Assembly: GCF_027943255.1 (NCBI RefSeq)
Contig: NC_072895.1
Span: forward strand, 40,956,001-41,020,000
Length of the DNA: 64,000 nucleotides
Reading direction: 5' to 3'
DNA from: Anastrepha obliqua
Lineage: Eukaryota; Arthropoda; Insecta; Diptera; Tephritidae
In this document: piece after piece, positions 38,475 to 48,400 of the stretch
How positions within the stretch are numbered: the first letter of the stretch is position 1
Layout of the letters: each line of letters opens with the position of its first letter
Position numbers and translations under genes: made by a program
The notes under the pieces: generated by a model
Seen by the model: the letters and a program-made list of their open reading frames with translations, nothing else
Database searches by the model: none
Told to the model about the DNA's origin: nothing

Positions 38475-38991
38475 CCCTATGATCAAAAAGTACCGGGAAT
38501 GTTTAATTTAAACAAACCGCGCACGTGGGAACCGGTCCATATTTTTGTCTTACGTTGGTAGGACTGTAAGACACACATCTGTCACTATTAACTCGTTTTG
38601 AAGCGTTTGAGAGATGCTGTACGTCGCAAAAGGCCGGAAATGTGGGCAAACAATTCTTGGATTTTGCATGATGATAACGCGCTATCGCACCGAGCCCAAA
38701 TTGTGCTGGGTTATTTGACCAAATACCGAGTAAATACCATAGTGCAAGCACCGTATTCACCTGATATGGCTCCGTGCGACTTCTTTTTGTTTCCCAAGTT
38801 GAAGTTACCACTTCGTGGAAGAAGATTTCAGTCGATAGAGTAGACTAAAGAGAATACGAAGATGGAGCTGAAGGCCATCCCTTATGTGTTGCTTCAGATG
38901 GGTCATATTTTGAAAGAGATAAAATAAATTTTCCTGAAATTTAAGTATGTTTTTTTTATTTAAACATTCCCAGTACTTCCTGATCATAGGG
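38475..38991 (+). mobile_element. internally deleted mariner with complete ends
   Basis: TA at 38473-38474 and 38992-38993 flank the 517-base element. The left end CCCTATGATCAAAAAGTACC and the right end, read inward, CCCTATGATCAGGAAGTACT are inverted repeats continuing to GGGAATGTTTAA. The 5' two thirds of the transposase gene are deleted. Confidence 0.88.
38598..38843 (+). pseudogene. mariner transposase C-terminal remnant (DD34D)
   Basis: The frame reads RLRDAVRRKRPEMWANNSW, then ILHDDNALSHRAQIV (second catalytic Asp) and YSPDMAPCDFFLFPKLKLPL (third Asp). Counting gives 34 residues between these acids, the mariner DD34D spacing. Stop after RGRRFQSIE. The first catalytic block and DNA-binding half are missing, so it is a non-autonomous relic. 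Confidence 0.88.
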
Positions 38992-38999
38992 TAAAAAGC

Positions 39000-41440
39000 A
39001 AAAATAGTAATTCCATTCCATTGAAATAAATATATAAAATATTCGATTTCACATAAAAAGTGTATGAAGAATTTATTATTTCTTGAAGTTAAATGAAACT
39101 TCTTTCAGGTAAACATTCGCAAATTGATTCAAACCTAAGTTTTGAGTAAATCATAAAATAATTAAAATCCTTGCAAAATACCAGTACAAAAATAAGGTAT
39201 GAGGTATGTATTTGCTTAAAGGGAATCGGTGGTCTAGAAATTTCAAAAATGCGATGTTTTGTTTTTTCGATATTTCGAAAGCAGAGTATCTTAAGAATAT
39301 GCTGTGAAATTTTCAATTGGAAATTCCCAATATTATAGCTTCTACAGCTCATTAAATAGGTAGAGAGCGGTCTGCGCGCTCCTGTACCTCAAACTTTAAA
39401 CTTAATTATCGCGAAACGACTTTTTCCGCCTCGTGTTGTCAAAAAAAAAAAAAAAGTTTCAACCGAATCGTCTGAAATATTAATATGTTGTTCACAACAT
39501 CAATGGCTATCGCCCGTACTAGAATCATATTATTATTCGAATTATTTCGTATTTCAGGGACATAGCTACAGTCATACTGATTAATCATTCTTTCCATTTT
39601 TGTGTTTCAAATAAATAGAAGAGCCCAAATGGACCACATCGTCCAGATCTAATTTTTCGGGAGGGTCAACTTTAGCATCATTTATAAAAAATATATTTTT
39701 TAATTTTTGTTTGTAAAATAAGCTAAATAAAAAGCCTAGGCAATTTAAATATCGTTTTTAATTTTTTTAATTTTAAAATACCCTAAAATTTTGAGCTTTA
39801 GACCAACGGGACCCCTTCAGAAACATTAATAAGATTAATGCCGTTAAATTTCGGATTCATGTTTTACGTGTTTGGTTGATGCAAGAATTTTTTTGCGATG
39901 CCCCTTTTTTGGAAACCAATTTTTCATGCAATTGTAGTTTCTTTCCTTAATTGAATTCTTGGCTCATCGGCGTTGGTAAGGCTTCTTATAGATTCTGAAG
40001 CAAAATATATTATTTTATTTTTATTTTGAAATTTATTTATTATGTAAAAGTTCATTACCAAATAAACCTAATAAACGTTTTTTTGCTCCTTGAAGCTCGT
40101 TTCTCCCTACTTTATTATAACTAACGCTGAAGCAGACTCCTTGTTTCAGTTATCTGCCAAAGGTGAACTTAACATTTCCCACTCTGTATTTTTTGTGATC
40201 AAAGATAATACATGACATAGTACTATTTTCCGCCACCACCTTTTCATTCATCTTAAATAAGTTTTCTGTAAAGCTCAGAGGAAAAACAGATTTCATCGAC
40301 GCTGAAGTAGAATTTGCCAATTCAATTGCTCTGGGATTATTTTTTACTCCGAAATGTAATACATTTTTTGATGTTTTCATGTTTAAATTGAGCTATAAAT
40401 CCGTATCTTTAATCTACCTTTTTGTAAAACGAGGCTACATATGAAGGGAATATATTTAATGCAAATATTAGTTAATTGTTGCTTGTCCTATTTATTTAAT
40501 AAACTTGGACATAGAGGTTTCCAAATAAATATATTCATCAGCATCTAGTAAGCATTCCTTTGTTCTTCGCGGTGTATAGATGACACTTAAACTCTCTTAT
40601 CTAAAGAAAAATATACTAATTTGCAGACATTTTGAAACCACAAGTTACACCAGAAAACTGGTATTATTTTAGTCATTATCGAACTAGTATGATTTCAGCA
40701 ATAAAACACCAGTATCAGACTAGAATATTTCCATGCTAGTTTGGCTTTTCCCCTACCGGGCACATACATACATACATATGCATGTGCATACGATTAACAA
40801 TTATCAGAATAAATATATCACTTCAAATGTCATCAATTTATTTCTATTGTTGCAATGTGATTTACAAAACATGTATCATGCGCAACGCTACAACTACACT
40901 GACAGAAAACTCTCTAAGCCCTCTTCACACACGATCTGCTTTGGGTAATTTGCAAAACATCGGTTGTATATTAATTGACATTATGGGAAATAAATAAATT
41001 TAGCAAAAAAGAACCAAATTTATTGTAAGCTATTAAAATTTCTCTAAGTTAGCCGGATTTTTCGCACATTTGTAATGAGTAAAAATGGGTTGGCGAAAAG
41101 TTTTTAAAATACGTGATTTACGGAAATTTGTACCTTTGTATTTGTTACCTTTACTTTAAAAAGAGGCTAGTCAATTTTTATAGGGATTTACTTACACCCT
41201 GTAGATAAAGTGTTGCCTTCTGTTAGGCACAGATGTTAAGTAAATTGATCAACTTATAGAAAAAGTAGCAATCGATTCGAAAGCTTAAATTTCTGTACCA
41301 GTAAACTTAGGAAAGTCGATTTCGTTAGAGAATGTCGAATGCTTTTCATAATATAATATGATAGCTTACGGAGTTACTCTCCGATGTTTGTAATTACTGA
41401 TAAACCTCTGAAAACTAAAAAATTTATGTCTAAATCAATC
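39000..41440. other. AT-rich intergenic stretch, nothing recognised
   Basis: GGAATCGGTGGTCTAGAAAT near 39224 may be an old element end, but no partner was found. Frames at 40150-40380 and 40733-40997 carry no known motif. Confidence 0.4.
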
Positions 41441-41443
41441 TTT

Positions 41444-41661
41444 ATATACTCTCTCTTAACCGACACCTCTCTTAAGTGGACACCTCTCGTAAGTGTAGAT
41501 TTTTTTCAGTACATATCTTAAGCATCTTTTCTAATTTTTTTCTCTTGGGCGGGCAAGCCTACGAACCTCCATTAACTTTTTTTCTCATAAGCATACACCT
41601 CTTATAAGCGCACAAATTTTTTAGTCGCTTAGGTGTCCGCTTAAAAGCGAGTACACTATAT
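41444..41661. mobile_element. pogo/Tigger-like MITE
   Basis: The left end TACTCTCTCTTAACCGACAC and the right end, read inward, TACTCGCTTTTAAGCGGACA are imperfect inverted repeats. The interior repeats CTTAAGTGGACACCTCTCG and CTTATAAGCGCAC-type blocks. The CTTAAG-GGACACC pattern is typical of pogo/Tigger ends. Boundaries are approximate; TA flanks are plausible but lie in TA-rich DNA. Confidence 0.65.
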
Positions 41662-41759
41662 ACGCACATACACATTCTCACTTAAAAAATGTTCGGCTTC
41701 GATTTAAAATACTTTTTTATACCATCGTTCATGGTTTGTGTGGAAGTCATTTTGACAAG

Positions 41760-42460
41760 ATTTTGCTACCTTTTGCATTTCAAAAACAATGATTTGCGAA
41801 AAACTTTACATATGTAAGATAGCATGTGGACTAAGGCAAATATTAATAAGATTTTTTTGAACAGCGTTGCCACCTGAATTTTATTGCCAAAATAGCAACT
41901 ACTCACTAATTTCACTGGAACAGGAAGATATAGGTATAAAATGAAATGTGCTTAATTAAGCTTTAGGAAAAATGTTTTTGTTTGGTGTTGCCATATGCCA
42001 GTTATTGTAAAATAACAATTTATGATATATTTTATTTCAATATTCTCATAAAAGAAATTGAAGCAAGTTTTATAAAAAATTAGTTTGTTGGTGTTGCCAC
42101 CTATTTGTCTTGAATTTCTTTTTACAAAAATATAATAATATAACATTAAAAATATTACACAAATATCAATGGAAAGGAAAATATAGTTTTAATCCCATAA
42201 TATTCTTAAACAATGTTGCCATTTAATTTTAAAGAAATAATTTAAATTACTAACAACATTTTATAAGAGGTTAGAATCCAGGTACCAAATATTATAATAT
42301 GTGTTCAAAAGAATTAACAAAGGTTTGATTAATTTTTTAGTAGGTGTGGCCACCTTACGTTAAAGGTAAAAATGGTAGATACAGTTGAATACTATGATTG
42401 GGAACGTTTTAATTAAAACGCATTTTTTGAATGACGTTGCCATATGTTTCTATATATTTA
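41760..42460. repeat. degenerate long-period repeat array, GTTGCCA core (array 1)
   Basis: The core GTTGCCACC/GTTGCCATA recurs at 41866, 41987, 42093, 42215, 42345 (as GTGGCCACC) and 42436, spacings 121, 106, 122, 130 and 91. Each core is usually preceded by T-rich sequence with TTGAA or GTTGGT just before it. A weaker TTGCTACC is at 41768. Sequence between cores is AT-rich and poorly conserved. Confidence 0.65.
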
Positions 42461-42501
42461 TTTAAAGTGTTCTTCTTCTTCTTAATTGGCGTGATATCCA
42501 C

Positions 42502-43797
42502 TTATGCGATTTTGGCCGAGTTTAACAAAGCGCGCCAGTCATTTCTTTCTCGTGCTAACCGGTACCAGTTGGACACACCAAGTGAAGCCAAGTCCTTCTC
42601 CACCTGATCTTTCCAACGCAAAGGAGGCCTTCCTCTTCCTCTACTACCATCAGCTGGTACCGCATCGAATACTTTCAAAGCCGGAGCGTTTGTATCTATT
42701 CGGACGACATGACCCAGCCAACGTAGCCGCTGGATCTTTATTCGCTGCGCTATGTCTATGTCGTCGTAAAGCTCATACAGCTCATCGTTCCATCGTCTGC
42801 GATATTCGCCGTTGCCCACGTGTAAAGGTCCAAAAATGTTTCCCAGAATCTTTCTCTCAAACACTCCAAGCGTCGCTTCATCGGATGTTGTCAACGTCCA
42901 CGCTTCTGCGCCATACATTAGGACGGGCATGATGAGAGTCTTGTAGTGTGTTAATTTTGTTCGTCGGGAGAGGACTTTACTAATCATTTGCCTACTTAGT
43001 CCAAAGTAGCACTTGTTGGCAAGAGAGATTCTACGTTGAATTTCAAGGCTGACGTTGTTATCGGTGTTAATGCTGGTTCCTAAATAAACGAAGTCTTGTA
43101 CAACCTCGAAATTATAACTGTCTACAGTGACGTGGGTGCCGATACGCGAGTGCGCCGACTGTTTGTTTGAAGACAGGAGGTACTTCGTTTTGTCCTCGTT
43201 CACCACCAAACCCATTCGCTTTGCCTCTTTATCCAGTTTGGAGAAGGCAGAACTAACAGCGCGGTTGTTAAGGCCGTTGATATCGATTTCATCGGCATAC
43301 GCCAACAATTGTACACTCTTATAAAATATGGTGCCTGAGCGATTAAGCTCTGCGGCTCGTACGATGCTCTCCAACATCAGGTTAAAGAAGTCACACGATA
43401 GCGAGTCACCTTGTCTGAAATCTCGTTTGGTATCAAACGGCTCGAAGAGGTCCTTCCCAATTCCGACGGCGCTGCTCGTATTGAGCAACGTCATCTTGCA
43501 AAACCGTATTAGTTTTGTGGTGATACCAAATTCAGACATCGCGGCATACAAGTAACTCCTTTCCGTACTGTCGAATGCAGCTTTGAAGTCGACGAAAAGA
43601 TGGTGTGTGTCGATTCTCATTTCATGGGTCTTTTCCAAGATTTGGCATATGGTGAATATTTGGTCGATGGTAGACTTTCCAGGTCTAAGGCCACACTGAT
43701 AAGGCCCAATCAGTTGGTTGACGGTGGGTTTTACCCTTTCACACAATACGCTCGCTAGAACCTTATAGGCGATATTAAGAAGACTAATCCCGCGGTA
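42502..43797 (-). pseudogene. reverse transcriptase with YADE active site
   Basis: A single open frame of more than 410 codons: NYRGISLLNIAYKVLASVL, then GPYQCGLRPGKSTIDQIF, FVDFKAAFDS (motif A Asp), FRQGDSLSCDFFNLML (motif B), LLAYADEIDINGLNN (motif C, where the usual YADD is YADE), GLVVNEDKTKYLLSS, FVYLGTSINTDN, MPVLMYGAEAWTL, then RWLGHVVRIDTNAPALKVF and RGRGRPPLRWKDQVEKDL at the C terminus. It lacks an ATG and the second catalytic Asp, so activity is not expected. The long open frame indicates a fairly recent copy. Confidence 0.88.
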
Positions 43798-44070
43798 ATT
43801 CTCACCTCGTCATGGTCGAGTAGCGGAACGACAAGTCCTTCGTCAACGATTGGGGTATCGGGATCTTCACATCCTCTGTGACATGCGCACCTTTCACTGT
43901 TTAACAGGTTCGAGAAGTGTTTTCTCCATAATTTAAGATTGCTCTGTATGTCAGTCACCAGATGTTCTAACAGGAAAACTCCCGGTCTTAAAACCTTCTG
44001 TAAGCTGCCAAACTTTCTGGTAGATATTTCGGACGTTGTTCTTATTGGCCAGCATTTCAAGCTCCTCACA

Positions 44071-44487
44071 CTACCGTATTTCGGTCTCTCGTTTCTTGTT
44101 TCGGATAATACGTCTCTCTTCTTTTCTTAGCTCTCGGTAGCGATCCCACATGGCTCGCGTTGCGCCCGATCGCAGCGTGGCTCTATAGGCAGCATCTTTC
44201 CTTCTGTGGCAGCGTGACATTCCGCGTCGTGCCAACTGTTTTTTCGAGCTCGTCGTAATCCGATTTCTTCTTCGGTGGCAGCACTTAGAGAACGATTGCT
44301 CGTGCATGTTGGTTTCTTGCACAGTGCTCTCTGAGAGCAGGAGTGAGAGTCGATTGGCGAATCTTCTGGCTGCCTGTTGTGATTGCTGCTTTTCGATGTT
44401 GAACATTCTTTGCGTAGGTAGATGTACGTTTTTTGCTTCGTCATCAGTATAGGAAGTTCTCATCCGCGGCTTTGTATATCTTTTCAT
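44071..44487 (-). pseudogene. RTE-like element, region upstream of the RT core
   Basis: Arg/Lys- and Ser-rich linker ending RYRELRKEERRIIRNKKRET, typical of the segment between endonuclease and RT in such ORF2 proteins. The downstream part (43755-44069) is in another frame: FGSLQKVLRPGVFLLEHLVT and LWRKHFSNLLNSE. Confidence 0.65.
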
Positions 44488-44564
44488 TGGTGATTTTTAA
44501 ATGGCGGGTCCCAAACCCAGCGCACAACCAGCTATCCTGGATTCTTCGCCTTCTCACGTTGGTT

Positions 44565-45320
44565 CACTTCCGAACGGATGTTCAGAAGCTACCCAGAGGA
44601 TACGTGGGTTAATCCCGGAAGTTGTGAGCTGCTTGAATCATATGTAGAAGAAGTGTTCTGGCTACTCCCAAGTGAATGGCGATCACTAACTTTCCCCACT
44701 TGCGTGGACTTCTACATATGGAACCATCCTCCAATAAAGTGTTGGAATTACCTTATTATGTAAATTATTTGCAATAAAATAAAAAAATATCAATTAAAAA
44801 TTGCCAACAAAAATAGTTCGCCCTTCCATTTCGAAAATTTTGTGTTGGTAAGTTTTATTTAATGCATTTTATTTTGTATGCAAGCGAAGATGCAGGTACA
44901 AGTCAATAAAAATACAAGGCTACCGGAAAATTCGTCCTAGACGTTAAAAGATGCTAAAGACGTCGTTTAATTATCTTTACAATCGAATATCACGAAATTG
45001 AAATTTACCACAGATCATAGCTCAGTTAACGATGTCATCAGAGATTGCCGATCTTGAAGAAGAAGAATATCCACAATTGAGAGAGTTGAATTTTTTCGCT
45101 TACAAAGTACGAGCCATTCCCCCATTATGAAGGGAACTATTTCTGCTCCACCCAGTAAAGTTGTATAAACAAGTGAAAGTGACGGAGTGAAGATCTTTTT
45201 AAAGAGTACCAGTAATGTCTCAACACCTTTTCTATATAGGATAGTGAAAACTACCAACTATACCATACAATGATAGGTAGTTGAAATGGGTGAAATACCA
45301 GTTTGCCACTCCCCAAGTAC
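44565..45320. other. intergenic stretch, nothing firmly recognised
   Basis: A plus frame at 44578-44700 looks somewhat protein-like (SCELLESYVEEVFWLLPSEW), but I cannot assign it. Confidence 0.4.
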
Positions 45321-45329
45321 CACTAAGGC

Positions 45330-45812
45330 GCCTTTTTGATACAATTTGAGACCTTAAACAGGCAGATATCTACAGTCAACCAGAGTTGTTGATGTAATGG
45401 GGAAGATTGATGAGTTTTAGGTTGCTGCACTGCCCCAGGATGTCGACGAAAGGAGCACTTCAATCGTCGAGCTACTAAACCTGGGAATTTACGGAGAAAG
45501 TGCACAATAGTTTCCTTCTTCCAGAGGTCCCCATAGCATCTGCAATGGGGGTTAAATGGCAGACCTAACTTTTCCGCGTGTGTGCCCACAGTCCAATGAC
45601 CGGTAAACACAGCTACGCGTTTGGAAAGTGAATGGCGTAGATCCCCTGGACTTTCTAAGTCCTCCGTCTATTGTACTGTAGTTTTCGGAATAGCACATGA
45701 AGTAATGGAGCTCCGCTTTTTTCTGCGCTTTCCTGAGAATTAAGTTGTGCCATTTTCCCTTTAAAAACAGTGAGGGGATGCTGATGACCGGGTAGGAGAT
45801 CTCTGAGAGCAA
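45330..45812 (-). pseudogene. non-LTR retrotransposon C-terminal fragment
   Basis: Minus frames give TGHWTVGTHAEKLGLPFNPH followed by CRCYGDLWKKETIVHFL and FPGLVARRLK. This is the conserved C-terminal module of RNase-H-bearing non-LTR proteins (TGH, G-H/A-EKLG, CR-CG-E-E, H-L--CP-L--RR). The right part (LSEISYPVISIPSLF) is the preceding segment in a second frame. RT and RNase H are not present nearby. Confidence 0.78.
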
Positions 45813-46835
45813 TTCTGTCCCCTTGTAACCATAGGATACGGGGGATTTAAAGATTTCCGAAGATTTAATACCAAATCATACAGGTATGGACTAAAGTGAA
45901 TTGAATAGAGAGATTAAACAATTGTGCTGCTGCTATAAATAACTGTGTTCGCATATGGTATTCGCATGAGTGACATTTTTAGCTTGAACCGACTTCATCG
46001 CTCGATGTGTAAATTTCTATTCGCTCGCACAAAATGTCTCTAGCTGTCACACAAAGATGTCAGTATATGTCAAAAAACCAGCATATGTGTTATACTTATA
46101 CTCTTACATATTTACACACACATTTCGTTCAATATCGAATATGAAACAGATGCTTAATTTTCGTTAGAATGCAGCACACAACAATGAGCTGCCGGGAATG
46201 AATAAATAAATGATTGTACGATATTCATAAACAAGTGTGTGCGGGTGTATATTGCGTCTATGCCCCACAGGAAAAGCTTGGACTATTTGCACAAGTTTCT
46301 GAATCACAGTGATATGATTGCCGACTGTGGACATTTTAGGTTCTCAGGTTGCGAATAGCAAAAAATTAGTAAAGCTCGCAGTAAATTTAAGTAACAGGCT
46401 TAAGTCGCCTGGAAGGTAATATAGTGTTTTTAAGTAATATAGAAAATAAATTATTGTACAGTATTCGAGTTTATTAATAAATGTAAGTTATAAGATTTAT
46501 TTATTTATCAATTGCTGTGCGTAAATCTTGCAACAACTCGAGCAAAGTTTGACCGGTTAGGATGATTCTTTCTTTGTTTTGTGCGTATTTTTACTGGATG
46601 GTTGCGGACAAGAATTCTTGGAGAATCACAAAGAAAAAAGCGGAAAAACCAAATTTTAATAAATTGTCTTACACAAGCTTTGCAGCGGCTCGTTCATGCA
46701 GGGGTGGTATAGAAAATTAGGAAATTGCGAAAAATTCGAAACCTCCGTCAATTGCCGACTGTAGAAAAGCTTGCGTGGTTTAAATAATAATTTGTTAGTT
46801 TTGCTTATCTCAAGAAAGGTTTGGTTTAAGAAATA

Positions 46836-48069
46836 CAGGGTGGCTGATGAAAGCCGCTACCAAAAAAAAATTGAATAACTTTTTTTCTTTTTAAGTTATC
46901 TGTTTCATTTTTGTTTTAATTTGCAGATTGATCTTTAAAATTTATTAAAATGAATAACTGGGACACGCAAACAAGAATTTGGATAGTCCGCCGCTATCAC
47001 GCACTGGAGTCCGTAGTTTTGGTACAGAGAGAGGCGGATGTTTGGCGGCGATCCCCCGAGCAGATGGACCATAATGAGACCGGTGAATAATTTTGCTGAG
47101 CAAGGAATAGTCGCAAGAAGGCCTTATCATCGAAACCCACCAGTTCGGACGGAGGAAACGATCGCTGCTGTAGCTGCAGCTATACAAAGCAATCCAAGGG
47201 TTTCAACAAGAAGCTTATCTGCTCAACTTGGTGTCAGCCGACAGTCTTTGCAAACAATAATGCACAAAGATTTAGACTTATTTCCCTACAAAATGCAAAT
47301 GGTTAACAAACTGAATGCAGCAGACTTGCCGATTCGCTTGGAATTTTGCCAGAAGATCCTGCAAATGGTGGAAGAAGACCAAAACATGTTAAACTGCCTT
47401 TTCATGTCATGTTTCTCCACGAGACGGAATTGCATCCTCTTCGCGTGATAGTGTGGTGTGCGGCTTCTTCACGCTGTATTGTCGGGCCTTATTTTTTTGA
47501 AGAAAATGGTCACACCGTTACGGTTACTGGAGACCGTTATTTGAAAATGCTGAAAGAATTTTTCTATCCAGAACTACGCCGAAAGAGAATTCCTTTCAAC
47601 TCTGTGTGGTTTCAACAAGATGGGGCAACGTCTCACATAGCCCAGACTGTTATGACAGAGTTGCGCCGAAAATTTCCCAATAAACTGATTTCAAGAAACT
47701 CCGAATTTCGTTGGCCCCCCAGGTCGCCTGACCTTACTGCACCTGACTTTTTCTTGTGGGGTTTATGTAAACAAGAAGTTTATAAAACAAAGCCAACAAA
47801 TTTGGATGAACTAAAACAATCCATTCGGGCAACAATTGCGGCTATTCCTGTCGCAACTCTCAAAGCAGCAATGAACAACTTTTTACTAAGATGCCGCACT
47901 TGTGTCAACGAGCATGGGGGGCATTTAAATTCAATTATTTTTAAAACTAGTTAAGCTACATTTAATAAAATTTAATGACCTTCAACTTGAAAAAAAAATA
48001 AATGAATTCCATACACTAAAAAAAAGTTATTTGAGTTTCTTAATGTAGCAAAATTCATCAGCCACCCTG
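46836..48069 (+). mobile_element. complete-ended rosa-like DD41D transposon
   Basis: TA at 46834-46835 and 48070-48071. Both ends read inward CAGGGTGGCTGATGAA (16 identical bases), with weaker similarity beyond (GCTAC and an ATAACTTTTTTT block). Length 1234 bases. It encodes the transposase relic described separately. The sister copy at the left window edge has the same CAGGGTGG start. Confidence 0.9.
46950..47954 (+). pseudogene. DD41D transposase with three-frame damage
   Basis: It starts at ATG 46950 (MNNWDTQTRIWIVRRYHALE). A deletion after VLVQRE shifts frame; the second frame (47038 on) gives FGGDPPSRWTIMRPVNNF, the HTH LSAQLGVSRQSLQTIM and LPIRLEFCQKIL. Near 47409, after LFMS, about 25 codons are deleted, which removes the DEAHF block with the first catalytic Asp. 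The third frame resumes at FLHETELHPLRVIVWCAASS and runs through VWFQQDGATSHIAQTV (second Asp), PPRSPDLTAPDFFLWG (third) and a stop at 47954. Counting gives 41 residues between the last two acids, the DD41D spacing of the rosa group described from Ceratitis. Confidence 0.88.
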
Positions 48070-48289
48070 TATTAAATTTTTAAAAAGTGTTTGTATACAT
48101 CCATGTACATATTTGTATGTATGTTCAAATTATGCTTAGTCCAAAAATAAAGTTAATAAAATCGGAATTTTTCATTTTGTATGGGAAGTTTATATGGAAA
48201 TGCGCTTTTTGCCTGGTGCCAATGAAAAATTCGACAGTGAAAATTCATTTATAGAAGATGGCGGAAAATTAAATAAAAAAAATATTCTG

Positions 48290-48400
48290 AGAGATGTAAA
48301 TCTTTACTTTGAACTTTATGCGTCTGCTTGTTTGTTTGTATACTCCAGCTGTCTAGTTAATAAATGTCAAATATGATTGACACATAAGCTGCTTTCTATT
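48290..48400 (+). repeat. fragment of the CAAGGTG MITE family
   Basis: CTGCTTGTTTGTTTGTATAC followed by TCCAGCTGTCTAGTTAATAA, then CAAATATGATTGACACAT, match the element at 55863-56081. A poorly conserved 5' part may begin near 48190. Confidence 0.6.

Larger units (their letters stand above)
42502..44560 (-). mobile_element. RTE-like non-LTR retrotransposon, internally deleted
   Basis: It runs right to left: linker region (44071-44487), then 43755-44069, then RT core to C terminus (42502-43797). The block DHDEVRI is joined out of frame to NYRGISLLNIAYKVLASVL near 43797, so the RT finger segment that normally lies between is deleted. The 3' end is just left of 42502. The endonuclease is not recognisable. 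The RTE label is tentative. Confidence 0.8.

Noticed and set aside
39218..39850. Possible DNA transposon between GGTGGTCTAGAAATTTC and ACCAACGGGACCCC
   Set aside because: The two ends do not form a convincing inverted repeat and no target duplication was found.
42504..42932. 142-codon plus frame over the RTE-like element
   Set aside because: Antisense shadow of the reverse transcriptase C terminus.
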